Below are positions 35,441-46,972 of a DNA stretch of 64,000 nt, piece by piece. Source of the DNA: Rhabdornis inornatus (Eukaryota; Chordata; Aves; Passeriformes; Rhabdornithidae); NCBI GenBank assembly GCA_013397075.1, contig VWZS01004822.1, forward strand, positions 428,637-492,636, written 5' to 3'. The notes beneath the pieces were generated by a model. That model did not search any database, had not been told where the DNA came from, and saw nothing but the letters and a program-made list of their open reading frames with translations. Position 1 is the stretch's first letter; each line of letters begins with the position of its first letter. The position numbers were made by a program, and so were the translations under genes.

Positions 35441-38400
35441 ACCTATAGATGTATGCTATATATATTTTAATATCATCTTTAGAATACAGCTTACAGAAGA
35501 GCAAGGCAGAGGCAAATACAGTTAGCAGTATATAATAGCCCACATATTGCATGCTTTATAGCAAATCCCTAATAAACCATATGCTAGAATGTATGGTTCT
35601 TGATAAAGAAATTTTTTTTTTCTGGTGACTTCTTTTTAATTTTTAATTTAGGCCTTGCTTTAATCTTCCCTCCAGAGGCAGATATTTCAACTTTTTATAC
35701 AGGATTACAAATATTTCCATCTGCACCTGATTAAGCATTTTAAATCTTTTGATTTTGTGGGATTATATTGTTTAACCACTTATCACAGCACTTTCAAGAA
35801 ATCATAATCTGTGCAGAATGAAGCTGAAGGTATTTTCAGATCATCTCCCTTACATTTTCTCTTAATCAGTTACTTAACATAGAAAATAAGATTTTATTTC
35901 ATAGTGAGACTGATTTGACAGTATTGGCTCCTAAAACATACATAAATGTCCATAAGGTATATGTCAATGAGAACTTGCATATCTGGCAAGTAAAGTCAGG
36001 TGATCAAGTTTCCTTTGCAGTGGTAAATCAAGCATGCTCTCATGCTCCCTTTGCAGCATTATTCTTTGCAGGATGTAAGATAACAGATGAACCTGAAGAT
36101 GTCAGTCTGTTTGGATCCTAAACATTAGTTACTGTGACTAAATAGAGATTATCATAAAAATCTTGATGTTTTCTTCATGTAAATGTACCAGATGTTGAGT
36201 CATCCAATGTCGGAGGCATATTTATTATTTATTTAGATTATTTGTCTGTCATTACATTCCCTTATGCCATGCAAGTTTGGAGGTAATAAATAAGAGTGTT
36301 AGATGAACAGAGTTTTTCTGAGAAAAGCAACTTCATACCATTTTTGTTTAAATCTTCTGTGAAAACACAGTCAAATCAAGGGTAGGGCTTTCTTTTTCCT
36401 AATATGTACAAAGGCTTAATAAATAACAGACATATATAGATAATGCAATTGGATAAAGATGTCTGCTTGTTTCTAAGATGTTCTTGATGGCATTTCAGAT
36501 TAAAGGTTTGATTAAGAGTTTCCATATCTCAGAGTAAAGATCACTGGAAAAACAAAGAGAAACAAAGGCTTGCCCATCACAGAGAAAGAAAACTCAGCCA
36601 CACAGGGTGCTGGGAGACTGCAGGGGCAAGAACAAAGTGCTGTGTTTCTCTGATCTGTGTCGGAAGATTTAGCAATTGTTTAAAGAAGATGGTCATAAAC
36701 TGGACAACATTTGGAAAATAATAAGATTGTAAGGAAAACTACATGAAAAAGTAAGAGACGACTGCTAAAAAAATTATTTGTCTTAGAGCCAAATTATTAC
36801 CTAAAATATTATAATCTCAATAAGATTATAAATTGTTTATTAAATCAATTTTATGTGATAAACTAAAAAAACTGCTTTTTAGTCTTTTTTTCATACATAT
36901 GGGATTATGCCCCATAATGGGGGATGGGGAAACAAAGCATGAATACCATGCTTTTTGGTTTGACCAAGCCTCTTATTGAATGCAAAATTCAGGATTGGTC
37001 TTTACTAATCCATCTATAATAATTACTCAACAGAAAATGGTAATAGTGAGATTTCCAGCAAGGAAAAGTAAAAAGAAAGGTTTAAATGACGTGGCATGTT
37101 TATAAGTAGATTGACCTAATATTCTAATAAGCACTACTGCCCGAAGATAAAGATGAAAAAAAGACACTTTAAAGATGAGCTCAGCTTTGGGGGAAAAAAA
37201 AAGTAGAAAAAGAGGAAAAAACATTCTGAAGTTTGCACTCAGTCTTTTACAGTCTGTCTTCTAATTTATACAGTGTGAGCTAAAGTTACAAGCGTAAATA
37301 GGGCACAAAATATACCTTTTACAGAACATATCAGAGTTCTCAGGAAAGCAGATTTAAGGCTTATACAAAGATACACAGTAATCTATTTCTGAAATAGTAC
37401 TTGGTTGCCTTCTTAAAGGCAAATTAAAAAAAAGCAAATGAATATTGTGGAAATGAAAAAGGGGTTGATACATTTCCTGGGTAATAGTGTCAGCTGAATG
37501 CAAAACTCTGCAGAACACAGTAACACAGAACGTCAGAGGCCTGAAAGACACTAGTTGGATGTTCCACACATATGCTGGAAATACATTTCCTGAATGTGAT
37601 AACAATGATGAGAAGAGTTTGTCCAGCTAAAGATGGTGGTACAGTAGGTATATTGGAAAAGCTAGTTGCTACAATAAAGTATAAAGAAAACTGCTATGGG
37701 AGGAAAGTGAGGGGACTCTTGAAAACTTGGGATAATAAAAAGTTGATTGCTAGACTCAGTTTTATGTTGAGCTCAGCAGTTCTTAAAATAAGGTTATGGG
37801 CAGCGAGGACCCACAGGAGATTCTTGTTCTACAATATTCCGTAAAAATTTTCGTGGGTCACAAGTTATAATGTACTAATAAAGTCTTTCTGCCATTTCTC
37901 TCTGGTAGAAATTAACCATCTTATATCAACATTTAGTATTCCTATTGAATTTAATGAATTTCTTATTCCATTTATTGAATTATAACGGTAATTCTCTTCC
38001 TCATTATTTCAAACACTCCCTCAGAGATTATTGGGGTTGAAGGTTTGCTGGAAGTCATATTGGTAGTGTTTTGAATGAACAAGACTGAGTCTTGAATTTC
38101 CTTCTGCTAGGCCCAATAAGCTTCACCTAAATATAATAAACATGTATTTGCCTTATAAATTTTATAACAGTAGCACTAATTTATTGTTTCTTAAAGTTGG
38201 CAAGATCTTCCCAGAAGTATTGTTTATGTCTTATTTATTGATGTCATTCATTGAGGTGGGATCCCGATGAACTGCATGAGAAAAAATCCTATAAAAATAT
38301 ATGCAACTATTTGTGGTTTTAAGAATCACTCTTTTACTAAGTACTTATGTAATGAGAAACTTACAGGCTGAGGTCAAATATATATGAAATATTTTTCAGA

Positions 38401-39849
38401 TAAATATGGAAATAAAGAATCAAAAAAGTTTGTTCATGGCAAATATGAAGCTATTAACTAGCAAATGTTACTAAAGACTGCACAGAGCTCTAAATTTCTC
38501 ACTGATTCTCAGCGTGAAAAGGCAAAAAACGAATTCCCATACTGTAGATTTGTCAATTCCTACAAAAATTACCATTTTACAAAATAGATTGTTTCTTTTC
38601 ATTAACACCATGTTTGGATGACAATGCTGTCTATAAGCTGTGTTTTGACAATAAATGAGGCATTAACCCCTCATGCTTGTAGTCTTATGGCAGATGCTCC
38701 CCTTCCCATGCCTTCTCATGCTGTCTTCAGTTTTATTTTGTTGTGGTTTTTTTTTCTTTGTTTGCCTTTAAGCAGACTTTTTTTGTTGTTGTTGCTAACA
38801 AAAATATGATTTAAATAAACAAATAGGCTAAGAAAGACATAATAGAAAGGGGTGGGGCATAGGAGAAAGACAAAATGAATAAGAAAAGTGGAAAGGGTAA
38901 GTTAATATGAACAGGAAAGGTGGCAAATCAGGGTAAGCCAAAATTAATTTTTTATTCCTGCATTTTCTTCCTAGTACTACGAGAAAGCTAAGTGATAGTA
39001 AGAATATTATTAGACATGTAGCTCAGTTCAATTTAGAGATTTAGTGGCTTCCTAAAAATAGAGATTCCTTGGTTTTGTTTGAGATGTATCCTTTATAATA
39101 ATGCATAACACTTATGCTTCTCAAGTGTGAAAGCCTTCTTGCTCAGAAGAAATGAGGAAGATATGAACTTGGACAAACAAGACAGATATATGAAAAGATG
39201 GCAATGAGGAATGGTAGGAAGATAATGACAGGTCAATATAAGTCGATTCAGACACTGGATCACTGACAAAGCTCACTGAAGGCAAGTATAAACTTTCCAT
39301 TCATCTAAAGGAACTTCGGGTGGTATCCAGAGTAAAACAAAATAAAAATAAATTGTCTGGAAAAAAGAAAAAGTGTATTTTATCAAACATTAACCAGAAA
39401 ATTACAATATTTTTAATTTATAACATTTATATAACATTTGTTTATAAACATTTGTTTCTAGAATCCTGAACAATAATCTGGACTTTCATAAGAAAAAAGG
39501 GGAGGGGGTAGAGGGAGGCAAAACATTACATATCTTTTTGTTGCAGTCCTATTTGTAAAATATTATTCGCATATTTTAAACTTTTGTTTATGACAAAGTC
39601 ACCTTTAGAACCAAGTTGCCCATTTTGTTAAATTTAAATACACCGATAATGTAACTTTAAATTTATATATGAATTATTTCTACCTATTATGTTATAGTGC
39701 TATTTTATGGAAGTACTAACATTGCAGCAGGTAATAACAATACTTCTACTACCAAAAACTACCGCACAGCTCTACAGTCCACAGGGAATTTAGGAATAAA
39801 AGGAGTGAAGGTCAATAACATCAAACTGTCCAAACAACCGCAGGTGTTT
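35441..39849. other. Unique AT-rich DNA, no gene seen
   Basis: Frames are 90 codons or fewer and featureless. Apart from the forkhead-type palindrome at 39439 I see only short homopolymers. Confidence 0.5.
39439..39450. promoter_or_regulatory. Forkhead-type palindrome
   Basis: 'tgtttataaaca' is a perfect 12-bp palindrome holding two opposed forkhead cores. It sits in a small imperfect tandem of 'taacatttat / taacatttg / taaacatttg' (39421-39456). Such motifs are frequent in AT-rich DNA. Confidence 0.3.
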
Positions 39850-40210
39850 GGTCCCAAGGTGTGATTCCATATGGTGCACATGCTTGCAAAGAGAACATTT
39901 GTGTGTTTGGGGATTTTTTTCCCTTCTGTGGGTGCTCCTGGCTGCAAGCTGGGGGCAGAACCGATCTGGAGGGCTGGTCAGGTGAGGCAGGTTTTGGGGC
40001 CAGTCACAAGGTTACAACATGCTCTGGGACAAATTTATGGGGATGAAGTTCCTTGGGGCAGGCAACCACCCTGCTGATGCTGCAAAGAGGTTTCCCTGAA
40101 TTTGGGCCAGCCAGCAAAACCAGGGCTGTCCACACTCCCAAGCCACTCCTACTGGCAGCCTCTTTTGTCATGCATCTGAACCATCTCCAGGAGTACAGCA
40201 GCATGAAAAG
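39850..40210. other. GC-richer island, unclassified
   Basis: About 360 bases are clearly richer in G and C than either flank, with four overlapping frames of 61-68 codons (three plus, one minus). I recognise no domain, splice structure or known repeat. Candidates are a decayed LTR or other retroelement fragment, or a degraded retrocopy. Confidence 0.45.
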
Positions 40211-43200
40211 GGAAGTAAATGTACAACACTATAAAAGTAGGTAAATTTTAGTTGGTGTTTGTGTGGATGAAGTTATCAAAGAAGCAGAAAAAAAAAACCG
40301 GGAAAAATATCTCAGCATGAACCAATTGGTACTGTTCTGTGGAAAGACATAATCAGAGACACTCATGCCCTTTGGAAACCGAGACAGTGTCTAGACTTCA
40401 GCGCAGGAACAAGACAGTAATTCAAATGGCAGAATGCAGAATGCTTCTCCTGTAACGCTTTTCAAATCAATTAAAAAATGTAGATCGATAATGTCAAATT
40501 GAATTGCTTTGGGATTATTTAGAGGCTCCTCTTTTCCCAGCAGTCACATGTTTAAGGACTGTTAGAAATTGTTCCAAGTATGGGGGTATTAGCTAGGCCA
40601 AACAAATTTATTATTAGCAAAAAAGAAGTGCTGAAGTAACAGCTAAATATAAGCAATATTAATTAATGGTCTCACACCTGCATAACTAAAAAATGAATAG
40701 AGCTTGTTCTCTTTTCCCCTCTGGTCCCAGCCTGCCCTCTATGAAGATTATTCTGGAAATCTTGTCTCTGCATGGGGCACTTGGGCAGATTTTCTCAAGG
40801 ACTTTAGTGAAACCAAGCTTTTTTATGGTGTCAGAAGTATTGGAAAGGGTTTCTGTAGCATGACATCTGATCTTTCTTCTGGTCTCTGGCTTGTTTTTGA
40901 TTTTGGGACTTTTTAAAATTTTTACGCAAGTCTTTCTAACTGCTGCAGTCAAAATACTTGTATTACAGTTCCTTCCTTTTCCATTTTCTTATCAGAGTGC
41001 TTTCCTTACTTATCTGAGCCTATGCTTCTGCAGTGCTGACAATTGGTATTACTCTTATTATCATAAATACAGGCATTATGAAGTATTTTATGGAGTTTCA
41101 TGAAAGGCTAATACAAGCAGTTAAATTTTATTCACCATGGATGCCATCTCACTTTAATTAATAAAAATTCCACTACCTACTTTTACTTTCAGTTGTACTA
41201 ACACAGTTAATGACCATATGCAGAAGGACTCTTCCTCTTTGCAGGGCAGGAGGGAAAGGAGAATACAGACTAGAACACTAGGAGTTAGTCAGAGATGCTG
41301 CTGATGCTGCAGGTGAGTGTGTAGGAAAGATGATGTCCAAAACATGAAGGATAGTAAGCATTGCTAAATTCTATTTCTAATTCTTAAAGTAAGAAACATT
41401 GGGATGTTTTTGCATCCATGTTTAAGATGGCACTTGTCCTTTAAGAGATTTCATATGGATTTAGATTCAGAAGTTTTCCTTAGAAGAAAAAGACAGAAGA
41501 AACCAAAACCAAAATCCACAGGGAAGAAAAAGGTCTGAAAGTAATTATTTTAGAAAATTTCATTATTTTTGACTCAAGTCTCACAATACTACTTTAGGTT
41601 TCCCTTTCGGATAACCTGTGATTGATGTTAATGGCACTATTTCTGTTCTCTTAAGTTAAACAGCATTTGTAGGAGACAGAGATAAATGAATCAAATAATT
41701 CTGAATCAGAACCACTGCAAAAGGAGCGAATAACTTTCAACAAAAGATAACTCCCACAGTTACTATTTATGAGTCAAGATTAGATATCATTCAAACTTGT
41801 GCTAGTGTCTCAGAAATCCTGTTGGCAGGTTCCTTGCTCTGGTTCAGATTTCCAAGGGATCACAAATATATTAGATAGAAGGTTATTCTTCTAACCTGAA
41901 CCTCCAGGTACAATTACCACAGACACATGACTCTATTAATGTAATTACATTTCTACCACTCTAAAATATCAATTATAGCATATGTTCTGGTGCAGAAAAC
42001 ATTTATTTAAAACACTATCCCTTGGTAATCAGCCTTCCTGCTTCCTTCTAAACAGTCTCGTGGCACTCAGTATTTTTACAAGACATGCTTCAAAGGATTC
42101 CCTCTGAAGCTGCATGCAATTTTGCATCTGTATCTTCTGATTTATATAGAAATTTTCATGTTAATTCAACTGCTTTTTAAATAAAGCTTTCCAAACTAAG
42201 GAAGGACAGTGGATTGAACTTAGGTTTTCAAGGGGTTTTAAGACACTTGTTTGGTTTAGATTGCTCTATTTTTTTTCTTTTTTTGCAGAGAGCCTCTGGC
42301 TCCAGATAGAGATACAGGCCAGCTAAACATTTTACATAAATATATGCAAATGTTTCCTGTCTAGAATCGGGCAAGATATTCTAAGATCAGGAAAAATAAT
42401 CCAAATCGCAGAAATTCAGATAATGACAATAGGTATTAATAATTATATGTACCATGAAAAAATAGTAATAAACTTCTAAATTAGGAGACTAACCCAGGTA
42501 CACTGAAAATCTAAATATCTTTTTTCATTTTCACAATGCAATATCCAGACTGTGGAATCTGGTACAGTGAACTCCAATCTGACCGGGGTCTATTTTTTTT
42601 TTTTCTTGTTTTTTACAAGAGTTTTGTTTGTGAACAAAAGTCAAATTACTTGGGAAAGCCATTCTTGCACTGCTTTTTTGTTTCCATTTGCTATACCCTT
42701 TTTCTTTGTACAGCTCTTTACTTAATATTTCTAAATGGTATTTGCCAGTGTACTCACCAGACATGGTGCGAATTGGACATTACTAAGCAGCAGCATCTTG
42801 TCAAAGCTGAAAATGTTCACCAGCCATAAAAAGTTGGATGGCTGGTAAACATTGAACACGGGTCTCATTCCACTTGGTGAGCTGTTTCTCACACTACTGC
42901 TGTTCACTCCGTCAGCCTGCAGGGAGTAATTAAGGGTGCATACAACTGACAAAGGCTTGGAAAGCAGGCAGAAACCCTTTTGCCAGGCAGATTGTTATTA
43001 CTATATTTATTATTTATTTCTTCTGAGCTTTAGCAAAATAAGTTGCTCTGCTTCCCCTCCAGTGCTGGTAGTCAAAAACAGTGAGGTGAAGGCAAATCAA
43101 GTAAAGGTCAGTCCTGTTAACCAGGGAAAAGCCTCAGGTCACTCACTACTGTGATCATAATTAAGCAGAGTATCTTTGTGCTAGTTAAAGGTTAAATGAG

Positions 43201-45577
43201 TGGAAAGAAGGGAGATAAGTGTGATGAAAAACACAGAAACAGAAAGGCATGTAATCTTTTCAGTAGGTTAAAGGTGAGACATGGCATAGTTTATTGTATG
43301 AGTTCATAGTCACAGGGTTGGCGAGTCCTGGAATACATTGTAGAAGTTGTCGCAACACTTCTAAACTAGGACAGAAGTACTGCATAGAGAGAAATTAATA
43401 CTTGAAAAAATCAAATTAATGTGAATTAATACATTAGCACACCAGCCAATTAGACTTGCTAAACATTATCAGGCAGTGAAAGGACATCTCCTTTTACATG
43501 TCCAGTGGACAGATACTTCCTGGAGCTTTAACTAACAGAAGAAGGCTACACTGAATTAAAAATATATGTATTTGCTGAAGCAACAGCTAAGGAGACTGTG
43601 GATTGCTTCCCTATACACACAAATAGAAACACCCTGTTTTGTATTAACACAGTCTAGTATGTACATGACCTCCTAAACCTGTGAAGTTTTAACAGGACTG
43701 GATTCCCAAACACAATGCAACCCTCACAGAATAGCTGGGTGGTTTTCTAAAAATACTGTGAGGGAAATGGCTATTGTTTGGTTTTGGGTTTGGGGGTCTT
43801 TTAGTTTGGGTGGGATTGATTTCTGATTGCTTCTATTTCTGCTTCAGTGGAAAAAGGAAAGCACTAAGCAATGGCTTATTTGAGCACAACATGCCAATCA
43901 TGTCTTCTTTTAATTAGTCTTCTGCTGCAAGCTAAATCTCTATTATGTCTTTGCCACGCAACAGGCCTCTGTTCTAAAGGATAAACCTAGTGGGTCAAGG
44001 AATATCTATCCACATTTATTTAGTCATGAAGAGGTATATGTATGGTAAGGATATGCCAATGTGGTCAAATTCCCATGTCATAACAAACAAAAAAACAAAC
44101 AAACAAGCAAAGAAGCCTCAATAAAGCTAAAACTACTTAAAGCACAGCAATGAAAATAACCTGAAAATAACCTGATCACTTGCAAACCAAATACTTCCAT
44201 GACTTTTCATGCCATGCCAGCAGTATTAGGCATACCTGAGATGAGTTGGAGCATAAGATTTGCAGATGAAAAAGTGAAAAATATGGTTAACATAAAATTT
44301 TCTCTGCTTTAGCTGAAGTGACAGTGAAAAGGATTTTGTCCATGGAGGGAAAGGAGGGGAGCTATAGAGCTGCTGAAAGAAGCTGAAAGAGTCAGACCAT
44401 AGTCAGTGTCTTTGGGGAAATCTCATCTTACCAGAGCTGAGTCAACAAAGTCTGAGATGTTGAAGAGTCCAAGTTCACTCTTCTTCTGCTGCCTGTGGTG
44501 TTCAACCTTCTGCCATTCCCCATTTCATCTCAACTACTTCCTGCATCCACATATGCTGACCAAGCCATCCTTTCTCAAGCATATTCTATGCTTGTCTTCC
44601 AAAATTTCTTTCTACCAGTGCTATGGCTATGGATCCTCCTCCTCCACGTCTTCCTGATCCTGTAATAAAAGTTAATTATGATTGGATAGAAGGTAAATCT
44701 GTATCTTAAGGTCTATAAACAAGCAATTTAGAGTCACATGCTTTTAAAGCAGAGAATTTGCATAGGCAAATAGCAACTACAAAAGTACCTTTAGGCTCAA
44801 TTTTTTCTTCTTTCCTTGAAATTTAGAAATTCTGTAGTACAATTACAGGGTTAAATAGACTGATGCTCCTCGGAATTGGATAAGAAAATTATTTCCTTGG
44901 CCTGTTTTTCCAGGTGATTCAGCTTTGCCCTGAAGTTGCCACATCTACCACATCTTAAAATGTAGTATAGATTTGGCACCTATTAAACTCTGGTGTGTTT
45001 ACCCAGTGAATGGCTACCACTGGTAAAGAATGATTATTTGATTAAATTCATGATGTGGACATGAGTTCAGTGTTAATAGGATGGACATAAAAAATTCTAC
45101 AAAGGTCACTAAAGAGTCAACTGGAGAGATTAAGCTTTTTGATTACTATCAGCTGTATCACTGTAGAATGCAGTTAAATAATTTTTCTGACATGAATGGA
45201 AAACCTTTTTTTCTTTTTTACAGAAAAGCTTTTAAGGACTGCAATGCAATAATTATCAGAGCCCCTTTCTGCACATTTTAATTTACTCTTAATTTAAATG
45301 TTACAATAAAAAAAGAAAGCATCTAACTGGTGCTCTAGAGATTTACTTAAACCTTTTAAATACACAAACTGTCCCTCAGCTGAACTCATGCCTTTTAAGC
45401 TTCTCTTATCCTTCCCTTTTTTAATGATAGCTCTATCCCATAGGGAAAAAAAATTCTTGTATTGCTTTTGAAGATCGTTTTAAAAGAGGCTATACTCTAT
45501 TCATCCCTCCTAATAAGAATGCAGAAACACTGACTAAAATGAACTTCAAAATCTTTTAAAAGAAATTTTAGAGCCCA
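40211..45577. other. Unique AT-rich DNA, no gene seen
   Basis: Contains a (CAAA)n tract at 44082, a T-run near 42591-42618 and a loose G-run group at 43786-43814 ('gggtttgggggt ... tttgggtggg'). Frames are 97 codons or fewer and featureless. Confidence 0.5.
44082..44111. repeat. (CAAA)n microsatellite
   Basis: Short run of AAC/CAAA units with an A7 interruption. Confidence 0.85.
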
Positions 45578-46488
45578 TGTCTTGGTTTAAGGCAAGTTAA
45601 GAGGGGTAGACACTCCAGCATGCACCATCTCCCCTTTAAGTTTTAACAACTTCCTTTTTCACCAATAAGGAGAGATTCATGAGAGTAGATATAAGTGAAA
45701 AAATAACAGCTTACTAAAAAAACTGAACAACAACATATTTCAGGCAGAAAAATATCAATAAATAATCAGTAGGAACAAAGTCACTAAATCTCACAGGCCC
45801 CAGGAGCAAAGAGAAACAAAAAGGGTGTGGAAGATGGCTGCCTCCACCATGACCTTGTGGAGAGACACAAAGGGAAAATGGCGGACAAACCTTACTTGGC
45901 TCAGCCTTTCCCCTGGAACAAAAAAGAAGAGACGGGAAGATAGTGGCTTACGAAGCAGTTCCAGTGGCAGATGGGAATTGATGGCATTGCTTGGGGAGCT
46001 CTAGCCCCACTGTCAGTGTCTGGTTCATTGGATGTTTGAGCTGCTATCCTAGGTTGCTGTCCAGACAGGGAAGGAAGAAAATGTCCCCTGGAGCACTGAA
46101 GAATGGTGGCCCGATCTTGACCAGCTCCAACTTTGTGCTGGGGACAGGTGCTACAAAATTCACTATGAAACACCTTGGAACTTGTGAAATGCAGCTTCTG
46201 TGGTTGCCATTCGGGGATGTGCTTAAAGCAACCCCTTCTGCGGCCCAGAGAGAAACAAAATAAGGCTTCTGCCTTGTGCTGCCTCAGCTCTCCCCATGAG
46301 AAGTCCAGGGAAAAGCAAGAGCCAAAAGGGCTTTTTCTTGAGTGCTCCAGCCTTAAAAAGACTTGGCACCTCAAACCTCCGCAGTTCCATTTCTGGCTGC
46401 ACAGATAGATGTGGAATATCATAACATTTTGGGTTACCCAGGGTATTTTGCACCCCTTATTCCATATCATGCCCAATACCTTTCATCT

Positions 46489-46527
46489 GTACACATATAT
46501 ACATCTGTATACATATATACATATGCA
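46489..46527. repeat. Short TA/CA-rich repeat inside the ERV
   Basis: Imperfect tandem of 'acatatatacat' units ('tgtacacatatatacatctg' then 'tatacatatatacatatg'). Confidence 0.8.
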
Positions 46528-46562
46528 AATATTATTTCAGTAGCCACTGGCTATTGCCCAGG

Positions 46563-46844
46563 TTATGAATTTAGTTCATTGGTCCATGCTGGGTTATGTA
46601 TTTGTTGAGGGGTGAGTTTCCAAACTATTGGAGCAGAATATTCCTTCAGAACCTTGCCAATATCTTCCCACATTCCACGCCACTCAGGAATTTCTGCCGC
46701 TGGGACAGCTCTCCAGGCAACCTCTCTGGAAACCTCAGCCCCGACTCTAAATGAGTTGCAGGCCATATAGAGGAGACATAGTAGAATTAACAACAAAAAT
46801 ATGTTTTGAACATTCAGAGGGAAGTGAACATTCTCAAAAGGCAA
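46563..46844 (-). pseudogene. ERV gag-proximal reading frame remnant
   Basis: A 93-codon frame on the minus strand. An apolar stretch ('NIFLLLILLCLLYMACN') is followed by a charged segment ending '...EYSAPIVWKLTPQQIHNP'. The last motif resembles, from memory, a frame near the start of gag in songbird ERVs in which 'KEYGAPIVWKLTP' type text recurs. The frame stops about ten residues later, where family members continue, so it is a truncated remnant. Its position between the two LTR remnants fits. I cannot name the ERV family with certainty. The apolar segment may belong to decayed leader rather than a real membrane span. Confidence 0.45.
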
Positions 46845-46972
46845 TGTATCAGACTGGAGGGGGAAAAGGAGGTAAAAGGCTAGGAAAAATCATTCCCTTT
46901 TTTTCTTCCAACAGGCTGGATGTGATTATTTATAGACCCCCAATAACATATTGGGTTATTCAGAACAGCCCA

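Larger units (their letters stand above)
45578..46967 (-). mobile_element. Internally deleted endogenous retrovirus
   Basis: The plus strand opens at 45578 with 'tgtcttggtttaaggcaag', which I recognise as the outer end of a songbird ERV LTR in reverse, and closes with 'ttattcagaaca' at 46967. The sequence 'gccca' lies immediately outside both ends (45573-45577 and 46968-46972), as expected for a 5-bp target-site duplication. The right end 'ataacatattgggttattcag' is closely similar to 'ataacattttgggttacccag' at about 46422-46442. That suggests a nearly complete 3' LTR (45578 to about 46448) and a short remnant of the 5' LTR at the far right, with about 400 bp of internal sequence between. Most of gag, and all of pol and env, are missing. 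It cannot replicate. Confidence 0.65.

Noticed and set aside
43786..43814. Possible G-quadruplex ('gggtttgggggt ... tttgggtggg')
   Set aside because: One loop is about 11 bases, outside the usual 1-7 range.
45901..46476. 191-codon minus-strand frame that looks like a gene
   Set aside because: It lies wholly inside the 3' LTR of the deleted ERV, ends in low-information sequence, and overlapping frames on both strands are equally long. Read as LTR, not as a protein.
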